DNA of 64,000 nucleotides from Changpingibacter yushuensis (GTDB lineage Bacteria > Actinomycetota > Actinomycetes > Actinomycetales > Actinomycetaceae). The position numbers and the translations under genes are program-made. Under the pieces are notes generated by a model that saw nothing but the letters and a program-made list of their open reading frames with translations, was not told the origin of the DNA and did not search any database. Below, piece after piece: positions 28,541-37,700 of this stretch (positions are counted from its first letter, which is position 1; every line of letters begins with the position of its first letter). The stretch is from positions 1,302,001-1,366,000 of the forward strand of contig NZ_CP059492.1 in assembly GCF_014041995.1 (NCBI RefSeq), given 5' to 3'.

Positions 28541-29659
28541 ATGGAACTAATCTCTGGAAACAACATAATCTTGTTGCTGCTCCTGCTGCTTTTGCTGCTT
28601 GTTGTGGTCGCGCTCTTCAGGTCGATCTTCAAGGTGCATCAAGGTTTCACGGTTATCGTCGAACGCTTGGGGCGTTACCACAAGACCCTTCAGCCGGGCC
28701 TGCACTTCCTCATTCCTTTCTTGGATACGCAGCGCCAGCGCATCGACATGCGTGAACAGGTTGTCCCGTTCCCACCACAGACTGTGATTACTTCGGACAA
28801 CATCAACGTGTCAATCGATACCGTCATCTACTACCAAGTGACCAATCCCGAGGCCGCTACCTATGAAATCGCTGATCCCATGCAGGGTATCGAGCAGCTC
28901 GCTGTCACTACCATGCGTAACATCATCGGCACGATGGACATGGAGCAGGCACTGACTGGACGCGACCAAATCAATGGTCAGCTGCGAGGAGTGCTGGACG
29001 AAGCCACTGGGCGTTGGGGTATTCGCGTCTCGCGCGTTGAACTTAAGGCCATTGATCCGCCGGCTCGTGTGCAGGCTGCGATGGAGCAGCAGATGAAGGC
29101 GGAACGTGACCGCCGCGCAGCCATTCTGACGGCTGAAGGCGTCAAGCAGTCGGCAATTCTGCAGGCTGAAGGAGAAAAGCAGTCGGCAATTCTGCGCGCC
29201 GAGGGTCAAGCTCAGTCAACAATTCTGCGCGCACAGGGCGAATCTCGGGCCATCCTCCAACTGTTCGATGCAATTCATCGCGGGGATGCCGACCCGAAGC
29301 TCTTGGCATACGAGTACATTCGCACTTTGCCACAGATCGCTAACTCGAGTTCCTCAAAGGTGTGGGTGATCCCCTCGGATCTCACATCTGCCATCGATGC
29401 CGTCACCAAGGGCTTCGCTGGCGAATCGGATTACACTCCCGGGGCTTCAAGCCAAGGTGCGATACTAAAAGAGGGGGAGCAGGCCATCACCGACACGCTC
29501 AAGTCAACGGCGTTGCCGGACCTCGACAGCGCGCTGGCCGATGCCAAAGACGAAGCAGGCCGTGCCACCACAGAGGCAACTGAATCTGGAACTCGATCTG
29601 GTCATTCATTCGACCCAGGTGCCGAGGCAGGTCAGCGTCCCAACCTCCCAGGAGAATAA
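28541..29659 (+). CDS. SPFH/stomatin-like membrane protein
   Basis: The 372 aa product has one very Leu/Val-rich membrane anchor (about 8-25), the band-7 domain (FTVIVERLGRYHKTLQPGLHF; IDMREQVVPFPPQTVITSDN), and four 11-residue repeats (AILxAEGxxQS) forming the helical oligomerisation part, then an acidic disordered tail. ATG 28541 is preferred; a TTG at 28529 would add four residues. Together with the NfeD-like protein it is expected to scaffold membrane domains; partner proteases are not present. Confidence 0.9.
   Translation: MELISGNNIILLLLLLLLLLVVVALFRSIFKVHQGFTVIVERLGRYHKTLQPGLHFLIPFLDTQRQRIDMREQVVPFPPQTVITSDNINVSIDTVIYYQVTNPEAATYEIADPMQGIEQLAVTTMRNIIGTMDMEQALTGRDQINGQLRGVLDEATGRWGIRVSRVELKAIDPPARVQAAMEQQMKAERDRRAAILTAEGVKQSAILQAEGEKQSAILRAEGQAQSTILRAQGESRAILQLFDAIHRGDADPKLLAYEYIRTLPQIANSSSSKVWVIPSDLTSAIDAVTKGFAGESDYTPGASSQGAILKEGEQAITDTLKSTALPDLDSALADAKDEAGRATTEATESGTRSGHSFDPGAEAGQRPNLPGE
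29120..29251 (+). repeat. four 33-bp tandem coding repeats in the SPFH gene
   Basis: Units start at 29120, 29153, 29186 and 29219, each coding an 11-residue unit such as AILQAEGEKQS. They agree best in the first 12 bases (GCAATTCTG core). Such repeats are normal in the flotillin/stomatin helical stalk. Confidence 0.85.
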
Positions 29660-29665
29660 TTTCGT

Positions 29666-30523
29666 TTGTTCATCTCAATCGACTCGCTCGAGGGTGACAG
29701 GCTAGAAGACTATACGCATTTGACGGACGTGGCCCTGCGTCGCAAGCTGGAAACTGAGCGAGGACTCTACATGGCAGAGTCCTCCAAGGTAATCATGCGG
29801 GCGATCGAAGCGGGCCACGTCCCGCGTTCGTTCCTCACTGCACCCAAATGGCTGGACCAACTCACTCCGTGGATTGAGCAGGCGTGTGGCAGCCCAGACG
29901 GAGGTGATGTGCCAGTCTTTGTGGCAGACGAGCCAACACTCGAACAGATCACCGGCTTTCACCTTCATCGCGGTGCGCTAGCCGCTATGAATCGGCCACG
30001 CTTGGCCGAACCAGTTAGCTTGCTCCGTGGCGCTCGTGCCGGGCATGGGGCGCGCCGCGTGGTGATACTAGAAGGCCTCGTGGACCACACGAATGTGGGT
30101 GCGATCTTCCGATCGGCGGCGGCACTTGGAATCGATGCTGTACTTGTGACCGAGGATTGTGCAGATCCTCTGTATCGCAGATCGGTGCGGGTATCCATGG
30201 GAACGGTGTTCCAGGTGCCGTGGACGCGCATTGGAAAGCTCTCCGACTCGATCCCACGCCTGCGGGAAGCTGGGTTCACTACTGCTGCGCTGGCGCTGAA
30301 AGATGATTCTCTTTCTCTTGATGCGTTTTCACAACTCCCGGTGTGCAACGGCCGGGACTCAAGAGTTGCCCTCATTATGGGAACCGAGGGTGATGGATTG
30401 ACTGACCACACGATTGCCGCGGCCGACTACAGCGTGGTCATTCCCATGGGCGGAAACGTCGATTCGCTCAATGTGGCCGCTGCGAGTGCAGTGGTGTGCT
30501 GGGAGCTTCGGGTTCGCGACTAA
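29666..30523 (+). CDS. SpoU/TrmH-family RNA 2'-O-methyltransferase
   Basis: The 285 aa product has an N-terminal substrate-binding domain (RKLETERGLYMAESSKVIMRA) and the SPOUT knot: GLVDHTNVGAIFRSAAALG (motif 1), IMGTEGDGLT (motif 2), and IPMGGNVDSLNVAAASAV (motif 3). TTG start at 29666 with GGAGAA eleven bases before it. Target RNA (rRNA or tRNA) is not decided by the sequence. Confidence 0.88.
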   Translation: MFISIDSLEGDRLEDYTHLTDVALRRKLETERGLYMAESSKVIMRAIEAGHVPRSFLTAPKWLDQLTPWIEQACGSPDGGDVPVFVADEPTLEQITGFHLHRGALAAMNRPRLAEPVSLLRGARAGHGARRVVILEGLVDHTNVGAIFRSAAALGIDAVLVTEDCADPLYRRSVRVSMGTVFQVPWTRIGKLSDSIPRLREAGFTTAALALKDDSLSLDAFSQLPVCNGRDSRVALIMGTEGDGLTDHTIAAADYSVVIPMGGNVDSLNVAAASAVVCWELRVRD

Positions 30524-30572
30524 AGACCGTCCAGCAAGGCGGAAAGGTGCTGGCTAGACCGGTATTGCGTGC

Positions 30573-30608
30573 GGGGTATACCCCGTCGATCGATGTTGGG
30601 TATACTCC
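30573..30608. promoter_or_regulatory. two palindromic copies before the XRE gene, candidate operator
   Basis: GGGGTATACCCC (30573-30584) is a perfect palindrome. A second, imperfect copy, TGGGTATACTCC, lies at 30597-30608, with centres 24 bases apart. The pair ends 13 bases before the XRE ATG, a typical place for autoregulation by the encoded repressor. TATACT at 30601-30606 could also be a -10 box. Binding is inferred only from symmetry and position. Confidence 0.5.
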
Positions 30609-30621
30609 GCAATCTTGGTCT

Positions 30622-30939
30622 ATGTTGGAATCTTCTCCTGTTGAAAAGGAGCTTGCTACGCTCTTTGCCCAGATTCTTCGCGCCAGAAGGCACGAATTGG
30701 GGCTGTCGCAGGAACAGGTGGCATTGCGGGCCAACATTGACCGCAATCACTATCAACTTATGGAATCGGCTCGCTCAGATCGTAAGACCAACAAGGCTGT
30801 GAATCCGAGGTTATACACGCTGATGCGGCTAGCTGATGCCCTTGAAATGCCTGTTGAGGACCTGCTTCATAGTGTTTCCGAAGGGTATGACGTGATCCGC
30901 GCGCACGGTCAGAGTCTGAATGACCAAGACGAGTTCTGA
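30622..30939 (+). CDS. XRE-family helix-turn-helix regulator
   Basis: The 105 aa product has one Cro/C1-type HTH (about 10-72): LRARRHELGLSQEQVALRANIDRN...YTLMRLADALEMPVEDLL. ATG 30622 gives the normal compact start; the frame continues upstream only through the palindromes. No second domain. The last codons and stop lie in a 26-bp duplication. Partner genes or targets are unknown; the nearest candidate target is its own promoter. Confidence 0.85.
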   Translation: MLESSPVEKELATLFAQILRARRHELGLSQEQVALRANIDRNHYQLMESARSDRKTNKAVNPRLYTLMRLADALEMPVEDLLHSVSEGYDVIRAHGQSLNDQDEF

Positions 30940-30970
30940 GGGTCAATGACCAAGACGAGTTCTGAGGGTC
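30919..30970 (+). repeat. exact 26-bp tandem duplication over the XRE stop codon
   Basis: Bases 30919-30944 and 30945-30970 are identical and directly adjacent. The first copy carries the final codons and TGA stop (30937-30939) of the XRE gene; the second is untranslated. Perfect identity suggests a recent slippage-type duplication. Confidence 0.95.
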
Positions 30971-30988
30971 AAGGCGCAGTGCTGTGAC

Positions 30989-31468
30989 CTATGAGAAGTC
31001 GGCTGAACCTGCAAAGGCGTTCTGACGCCACGCTTCGTAAACTGCAATAGACGCTGAGTTGGCGAGGTTGAGAGAACGTAAGTGCGGCATCATCGGGATG
31101 CGAAGCGCCTTGGTGATGGCGGCGTCAGCAATGACTTTGGCTGGAAGCCCTGTTGGTTCGGGGCCAAAAAGCAAGACGTCGCCAGGCTTGAATTCTTCGT
31201 GTGCGAAGTTGTTTTCAGTGTGCCCGGTGAAGGCAAAGATGCGATGACCCTCGAGTTCTTCGACAAGTGCCTCAAAGTTCGGATGAATGTGCACGTTGGC
31301 CAGATCGTGGTAGTCGAGGCCGGCACGCTTGAGGTGAGTATCGGAGAAGTCGAACCCGAGCGGCTCCACTAGATGAAGTGTTGAACCAGTGCAGGCTGCT
31401 AGGCGGATCGCTGCGCCAGTATTGCCGGGAATGCGCGGTTCGTAGAAGACGATATGAAACACCCCCAT
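30989..31468 (-). CDS. trmL: tRNA (cytidine/uridine(34)-2'-O)-methyltransferase TrmL
   Basis: SPOUT methyltransferase for the tRNA wobble base. The 159 aa product has FYEPRIPGNTGAAIRLAACTG (motif 1, given as FYEPRIPGNTG), LLFGPEPTGLP (motif 2) and IPMMPHLRSLNLANSASIA (motif 3, with SLNLANS). The product is a single-domain protein as in other TrmL. Its ATG lies inside a hairpin arm, and no clear Shine-Dalgarno is seen; a GTG two codons later is an alternative start. It follows the PEBP gene on the same strand. Confidence 0.92.
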   Translation of the reverse strand: MGVFHIVFYEPRIPGNTGAAIRLAACTGSTLHLVEPLGFDFSDTHLKRAGLDYHDLANVHIHPNFEALVEELEGHRIFAFTGHTENNFAHEEFKPGDVLLFGPEPTGLPAKVIADAAITKALRIPMMPHLRSLNLANSASIAVYEAWRQNAFAGSADFS

Positions 31469-31486
31469 ATGCTACGCGTATGGGGG
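31462..31486 (-). promoter_or_regulatory. hairpin between PEBP stop and trmL start, covering the trmL ATG
   Basis: On the transcribed minus strand CCCCCATA and TATGGGGG pair around a nine-base loop, and the trmL ATG (31468-31466) is part of the 3' arm. It starts nine bases after the PEBP stop. It could terminate or attenuate the PEBP transcript or hide the trmL start; no T-run of note follows. Confidence 0.5.
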
Positions 31487-31495
31487 ATGAGCCGC

Positions 31496-32026
31496 CTATT
31501 CGGCAGCGAATACGGTTAGCCGAGCGCGGGCGATCGTGTGGAACAGAGCTGCGAATGCCACTGCTGTGGGGGTGGTTGAGCGCGGGTCAAGGTCCAGAGT
31601 GGGAACATCAAGGGCGTGTACGGCAAAGATATAGCGATGAGCGTGGTCGCCGTGCGGTGGTGCGGCACCCGTGTAATCAAATTGGTTCCCGTCATTACGG
31701 GCGTGGATTGCGCTTCCTGGGAGTGTGAGGTCTGACTGACCGGCACCTTGGTCAAGTGAGGTCATGGAGGAATCAATGTCCACAACCGTCCAGTGCCAGA
31801 AACCCGCGGGCGTGGGGGCATCTGGGTCAAAGCAGTTGAGGAGAAAGCCTTCGGTCTCAGGAGGGAAGCCGTGCCATGAGAGTTGTGGAGACGTGTTACC
31901 CCCAGCAGCACGGTGAAGCGGGGCCATGGACTTGCCGTCCACGAGGTCCGCGCTTTGCAGCGTGAAGGAAGGGACCTTAGGGAGAAGGCCATACGGGTCA
32001 GGTGCTACGGGGCGAGTGAGATCCAT
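31496..32026 (-). CDS. PEBP (YbhB/YbcL-family) protein
   Basis: Phosphatidylethanolamine-binding-protein fold, 176 aa. Diagnostic segments are SPQLSWHGFPPET, FDPDAPTPAGFWHWTVVDI (shown as DPDAPTPAGFWHW) and DYTGAAPPHGDHAHRYIF (GAAPPHGDHAHRY), which form the ligand pocket. No signal peptide, so cytoplasmic. Function of bacterial PEBPs is poorly known. First gene of a two-gene unit with trmL. The 244 bases upstream (32027-32270) hold no gene I can support. Confidence 0.9.
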   Translation of the reverse strand: MDLTRPVAPDPYGLLPKVPSFTLQSADLVDGKSMAPLHRAAGGNTSPQLSWHGFPPETEGFLLNCFDPDAPTPAGFWHWTVVDIDSSMTSLDQGAGQSDLTLPGSAIHARNDGNQFDYTGAAPPHGDHAHRYIFAVHALDVPTLDLDPRSTTPTAVAFAALFHTIARARLTVFAAE

Positions 32027-32270
32027 GTCACCAGACTAGGTCAGAGGGTCATCACATTTGAAGAGGTTGTCCGCCGCGTTGGCAGATGTAGCTGATGCAC
32101 ATGTGATGTGTTGACTACTTGGGGTAATGGTGGTGCGGATGTGGGGGTGATGGTGACGTACGGATTGCTGTTCGACGTCGTCGAGCAGTTTTCTATGCGC
32201 CGTCTGACATTGGTGGGGAGCTATGAAACTCTGAATGGAAATCTGTCGCGAATTCGGCATACGCTATAAA

Positions 32271-32286
32271 TCGAACAGACGTTCGA
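32271..32286. promoter_or_regulatory. LexA (SOS) box of the mutasome operon
   Basis: TCGAACAGACGTTCGA fits the actinobacterial/Gram-positive SOS consensus TCGAAC-N4-GTTCGA with no mismatch in the arms. It ends 12 bases before the imuA ATG and abuts a TATAAA (32265-32270) that could be the -10 box, so LexA bound here would block transcription start. The three downstream genes are the standard SOS translesion cassette. Confidence 0.9.
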
Positions 32287-32298
32287 AAGGGGTGGGGA

Positions 32299-33162
32299 AT
32301 GGAAACGTCAGGCAAATTGGAAGCGGCGCGCCTTGCATTGTTACATGCGGAGCAATCTGTAGGCCTCTCCTCGGCCAGAAGCCCATTCCTATCAGGCATA
32401 TCGCGAAATGTCGCAGATGCGGTCACAGAGGGTTCACTGGCGCGTCAGGCGGTGGAATCCGTTCCAGAACAGCATGCCGCTGCACCGTGGGGGGATCAAT
32501 CGGGTACATGGGAAGTACCTGAAGAACTAGATTTTTTCTTTCCGCGGGGACTGGTGAAGGGAACAACCTTCGCCATTCATGGAGCTCGTTTTGCGGCCTT
32601 TCTTATGGCGGGAGTAGCTAGCAAGCTAGGAGCTTGGACCGCTTGCCTTGGTATCCCAGACATGGGATGGGCTGGCGCGGCCGGGCTAGGAATTGACGTG
32701 GCACGTACGGTGTGCGTTTCACAAACTGAAGGGCCAGCTGTGCTACAAGCTCTTTCTGCCGCTATTGACGGGTTTGATACGGTGATTGTTGGCAGGGATA
32801 TCCGTTTGGACGCCCGGGAACGAAGAGTGATGGCTAAGCGAGCCTTGTCACGCGGCACACTCTTGATCGCCGAATCTTGGGATGCGCGTGATCGTATTAT
32901 GTCGCGGTTCCTAGGAGTTGAGGGCGTGCACAATGGAAGTGGCCACATCTCAGCAGTCCACTTCGAACTTGAGCGTGCGGGGGTGCGTCCTTGCCGTGTG
33001 CGTATGGACCTCTCTGGCTGGAAAGTGGATGAAGAATCTCCCGCAGTTTCCTCGCTTCAAGGTGTGGCACACCTTGAAGTCTTGCCTCAACGCGGGGATG
33101 CGGGTCAGCGGAAGCGTTCGGCTCCCACAAGTCGCCCGGCTCTGCGGGTGGTCACGCCATGA
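32299..33162 (+). CDS. imuA: ImuA-like mutasome protein (RecA-fold)
   Basis: First gene of the imuA-imuB-dnaE2 cassette. The 287 aa product has a degenerate RecA-like core (about 70-215: FFFPRGLVKGTTFAIHGARF, AACLGIPDMGWAGAAGLGID shown as IPDMGWAGAAGLGID) and lacks a recognisable Walker A GxxxxGKT, as in the actinobacterial ImuA' group. The C-terminus is basic. ATG 32299 follows AAGGGG. In mycobacteria ImuA' and ImuB are accessory factors required for DnaE2 mutagenesis. Overlaps imuB by ATGA. Confidence 0.88.
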   Translation: METSGKLEAARLALLHAEQSVGLSSARSPFLSGISRNVADAVTEGSLARQAVESVPEQHAAAPWGDQSGTWEVPEELDFFFPRGLVKGTTFAIHGARFAAFLMAGVASKLGAWTACLGIPDMGWAGAAGLGIDVARTVCVSQTEGPAVLQALSAAIDGFDTVIVGRDIRLDARERRVMAKRALSRGTLLIAESWDARDRIMSRFLGVEGVHNGSGHISAVHFELERAGVRPCRVRMDLSGWKVDEESPAVSSLQGVAHLEVLPQRGDAGQRKRSAPTSRPALRVVTP

Positions 33163-34724
33163 TGTACGGAAGTGTGTGGATTCCTGACTGGCCCGTTACG
33201 GCAGCAGAGCTTGCGGAAGAAGTGCCTGCGCACACTGCGGCGGCAGTGTGCGCAGGGCGCGGGGTTTTGGCCACCAACTCATGGGCACGGGCAGCAGGCA
33301 TACGCGTTGGCATGGGGCGGCGTGCAGCCCACGCAGCCTGTCCGGAAGCGACGCTCCTATCTCCAGACCGTGAACGTGATGCGAGCCGCTTCGAACCCGT
33401 CTTGCGCGCCCTAGATCGTCACATTGCCCGAATTACTGTTATGGAACCCGGTACCGTCATCTTTGCAGCTCGAGGGGCCATACGTTCTGCAGGGAGTCCG
33501 CAGCTCCTTGCTGAGGCAATCGTTGGTGAAGTGGCGGATGTAGCAGGTTGTGAATCCTACGTAGGATTTGGCGAAGGCACACTCGCTACACTCTTGGCGG
33601 CCCGCACGGGAACAGTCCTTCAACCTGGGGCATCGTTGCCCTTTATTGTCAACCAACCGGTTAAGACGCTTCTTATGCCCTTCTCTACGGCTCAAGCACG
33701 TAGTGATGTTAACCAGTGTCTCGAACTTCTACGCAAACTTGGAATTGTGACAGTAGGGGAAGTGCGTGAACTTGGTGCGCCCGCTTTAAGTTCACGCTTC
33801 GGGCGTATCGGCTTAACACTGTGGCAACTGGCTTCCGGGAATGACGCTCCGTTAGAAGTAACTGGGCGTTCGCCGGCGCAGTTCACCTGTTCGCGCTCAT
33901 TTGAACCACCACTCCACACCACTGATTCGGCGGCATTTGCTGCCAAAGAGTTGGCTGGCGAACTCGGTGAGGAAATGACAGCCCGCAACCTCGGAGGCGG
34001 GCGTCTGACTATCTCAGCCGCACTAGAAAACGGCAATCAGTATGAACGCTCCTGGCTCATTGAGGGAGGTGGGGTCCGCGACGTCGTCGACAGAGTACGT
34101 TGGCAACTAGGCAGCTGGATAGCAAGCGACGAAGAGGGCTCTGACATCATTAGACTCGAATTATTGATGTCAGACCTGCAGGTGTCAGGTCAACGCCCTG
34201 ACACCCTGTGGGGCGGGCGCACGGTTGGAGATGAACAAGCTTCCCGGTCAGCTGCCCGTATGCAAGCCCTGCTAGGGGAAGAATCCGTTCACCTCGCTGA
34301 GAAGATGGGAGGGCGGACTCCGCGCGAGGAGTTCGCGGAACGATCATGGAGTGAAGCTCCTTCGCGTGCCACCGCGGCTTCGTTGCCATGGCCGGGAGCA
34401 GTTCCCCACCCAGCACCGACCATAGTATTTCCAGATCCACACCACATTGATCTTGTCGGCTACTGCGGGCATTCACTCATCGTGACAGGGGATGGCATGC
34501 TGGCCTGCTCGGATGGCTGCACCGGAGAAATTAGGCCCGCTCGCATGCTTGAGGAACACGTATCACAGCCCATCATCGATTTTGCCGGACCGTGGATCAT
34601 TGAGCAGCGTTGGTGGGATCCGCGCAGAAGCAGGCGGGCCTATCTCCAAACGGTTTCCGAAAGTGTGGCGGCCCTTATCTATCGAGAAGATGAAGCTTGG
34701 TATGTGGAGGGGCTCTATGCGTGA
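33159..34724 (+). CDS. imuB: ImuB, catalytically inactive Y-family polymerase homologue
   Basis: Mutasome hub that links DnaE2 to the beta clamp. The 521 aa product begins with the ImuB hallmark SVWIPDWPV in place of the Y-family DxxxFFASVE motif, and the second acidic motif (SxDE) is also missing (VMEPGTVIFAARGA), so no polymerase activity is expected. The thumb/little-finger part follows (LRKLGIVTVGEVREL). A clamp-binding motif could not be pinned down. Two ATGs (33159, 33162) are possible; the first overlaps the imuA stop. Confidence 0.92.
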   Translation: MMYGSVWIPDWPVTAAELAEEVPAHTAAAVCAGRGVLATNSWARAAGIRVGMGRRAAHAACPEATLLSPDRERDASRFEPVLRALDRHIARITVMEPGTVIFAARGAIRSAGSPQLLAEAIVGEVADVAGCESYVGFGEGTLATLLAARTGTVLQPGASLPFIVNQPVKTLLMPFSTAQARSDVNQCLELLRKLGIVTVGEVRELGAPALSSRFGRIGLTLWQLASGNDAPLEVTGRSPAQFTCSRSFEPPLHTTDSAAFAAKELAGELGEEMTARNLGGGRLTISAALENGNQYERSWLIEGGGVRDVVDRVRWQLGSWIASDEEGSDIIRLELLMSDLQVSGQRPDTLWGGRTVGDEQASRSAARMQALLGEESVHLAEKMGGRTPREEFAERSWSEAPSRATAASLPWPGAVPHPAPTIVFPDPHHIDLVGYCGHSLIVTGDGMLACSDGCTGEIRPARMLEEHVSQPIIDFAGPWIIEQRWWDPRRSRRAYLQTVSESVAALIYREDEAWYVEGLYA

Positions 34725-37700
34725 GGCTCCTTCACTCTTACACTCAGCTCCAGTTTCTGTGCCCTACGCAGAGCTTCATTGTCACTCTGCCTATAGCTTT
34801 CTAGACGGCGCGTCCATGCCTAACGAACTCGTGGAACGCGCCTGCGATCTGAGATTGGAAGCTCTCTGCCTCACAGATCATGCAGGATTCCCAGGGGTGG
34901 TCCAACTTGCCGCCGCTGCGCGCAACGCCGGTCTACCGGTTGCCATTGGCACGGAACTAACACTTCACACGGATACCCGCCGGACGGATTCTCCAGACCC
35001 CGAAGGCGACCACCTCCTGCTCATAGCTCGCGATGCCGAAGGCTACCAAAGGCTCTCCCGCACTGTAGGTGAAGCCATGCTTTCCAGTGGAAAGAAGGGG
35101 AGTGCCTACTACTCACAGGAAGTGCTAGGGCAAGCAGGCGGTGGAAAATGGGTGGCTCTCACAGGATGCAGAAAAGGAGCAGTACGCCGCGCTTTGGAAA
35201 GCCATTCAGGAGTGTTTGGAGCTGACGCCGCACTTCAAGAAATTCTGGCACTCGCGGACGTATTTGGTAAGGAAAACGTAGCAGTGGAACTGACCGCTAC
35301 AGGGTCTCCGCTGGATCGCGAGCGCTGCAACATCCTTGCTGAACTTGCAGCTACCGCTCGCGTGGAAGCAATCGTGACTGGGAATGTTCATTACGCCCGG
35401 CCATCAGACCGTCCCGTGGCGGATGTCCTCGCAGCAACCAGATCACGTATGAAGCTTGAAGAGATCAACCCTTACCTTCCAGCCAATGGTTCCTACTTGC
35501 GCTCTGGTGCTCAGATGCTTGCACTCCACTGCGATCATCCGGAGGCAATTGCGGCGGCTGCGCACCTCGGGGCAGAATGCGCATTCGATTTGGCACTCGT
35601 GGCCCCACAACTCCCATTGTTTCCAGTTCCTGCGGGATACACGGAAGCCACATGGCTGCAAGAACTCACTTCACAAAGAGGTACAGAGCGCTATGGAACA
35701 CGAAACGAAAATCCTCAGGCATGGAAGCAGATAGATCACGAACTAGATGTCATTCTTCAGCTTGGTTTTCCTGGATACTTCCTTATCGTTGAAGAAATTG
35801 TGGCATTCTGCCACAGCCAAGGAATCTGGTGCCAAGGGAGGGGATCAGCGGCAAACTCGGCTGTCTGTTTTGCATTGGGCATAACCGCAGTGGACGCCGT
35901 TCGGCACAAGATGCTCTTTGAACGTTTCTTATCGCCGGGCCGTTCAGGCCCACCCGACATCGACGTCGACATCGAATCGGGACGGCGCGAAGAAGTCATT
36001 CAACACGTTTACGCACGCTACGGGCGCGAATGTGCTGCTCAGGTGGCCAACGTCATCACGTATCGCCCGCGTTCGGCCATTAGGGATGCAGCGCGGGCAC
36101 TTGGATACGACCAAGGCCAATCAGACAAGTGGGCTAAATCCGTAGAACACCGCGTTCCGCGTACCAAAGGAAAAACGTTCGATCCTACAAAGGAACGTGC
36201 TGCCGCCGAACAGAAAGAAGAAGTTGCCGCCGTTGGGAGGCAAGCTGGCTTCACAAAGAAATGGGATACCAACACGGTACCTAGTGACGTGGCAGAAATC
36301 GCTGCACGCCTCCAACGCCTTCCACGCCACCTCGGTATCCACTCTGGTGGAATGGTGCTCTGCGACCGTCCAGTCATTGACGTGTGCCCAGTTGAATGGG
36401 CCAGCATGCCCGGACGTACAGTACTTCAATGGGACAAAGACGATTGCGCCGAAGCAGGTTTGGTGAAGTTTGACCTGCTTGGACTTGGAATGCTCACTGC
36501 GCTGCGCCTCGCGTTCACGCGTTTGGAAGCTAGGGGAATCTTTGGAGAAGATGGCAAATCACTTGGCCTCCATAATCTTCCGCAGGAAGACCCACGCGTC
36601 TACGCTCTACTCCAAGAGGCCGACACCATCGGAGTGTTTCAAGTGGAATCCCGCGCCCAGATGGCGACGCTTCCGCGCCTGCGCCCATCCACTTTCTATG
36701 ACATCGTGATAGAAGTGGCACTTATTCGGCCAGGCCCCATTCAAGGGCAGTCGGTATCCCCATACATACGCCGCCGCAATGGTAAAGAAGAAGTCACCTA
36801 CCTACATTCGAGCCTCATACCAGCACTCGAAAAGACCTTAGGTGTGCCGCTCTTCCAAGAACAGCTCATGCAGATAGCCATCGACTCAGCGGGGTTCAGT
36901 CCTGCTCAAGCAGATAAGCTACGCAAAGCGATGGGGTCAAAACGTTCCCACGAGCGGATGGAGGCCCTCAAGGCAGATCTCTTCGCAGGCATGATCGAGC
37001 GCGGAATCACTGAGGAAATCGCAGAACAGATCTATTCCAAGTTACACGCCTTCGCAGAGTTTGGCTTTCCCGAATCACACGCCTTCTCATTCGCGTACCT
37101 CGTATATGCCTCCGCATGGCTCAAAGTACACCATCCCGAAGAGTTCTACATGGGGTTACTATGCGCACAACCCATGGGCTTCTATTCACCGCAAACCTTG
37201 GTGGCAGATGCTCGGCGCCACGGCGTGCGTGTTCTGCCTCCCGACGTCGTCGCATCACAGGAACAGGCCAGTATTGAGCTCAGCGAACCGCGTCCCATCA
37301 CGGCGCATCCGCTGGTTACCGCCGATCCTTCACGTTCAGTGCGCCTGGGGCTTTCTTCAATCAAAGGAATCGGTAGTGCGTGTGAACGGATACTTAGCGC
37401 ACGCGATGAGGCAGCTTTTCTTGGTGTTTCAGATTTGGCTAGGCGCGCTCGTCTCACTCAAGAAGAAATTGAACGGCTGGCTTCAGCCGGTGCACTGCGG
37501 TCTCTTGGAACTGGGCGGCGCGAAGGAATCTGGCTGGCGCATGCTCTTGAGGATCGCAGCGCAGCACATGGCATGTGGTTTCAGCCAACGATCCCGGGAA
37601 CTGAGCCCCAAGGCGACATTCCACGCCTTCCCAGCATCACCGAAGCGGAAGCCGCAGATGCGGATATCCGTTCTACAGGCATCTCAGTCTCCTCGTATCC

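Noticed and set aside
32036-32260. Possible small gene (minus strand) in the gap before the LexA box
   Set aside because: No homology recognised, no ribosome site, low-complexity His/Thr-rich product.
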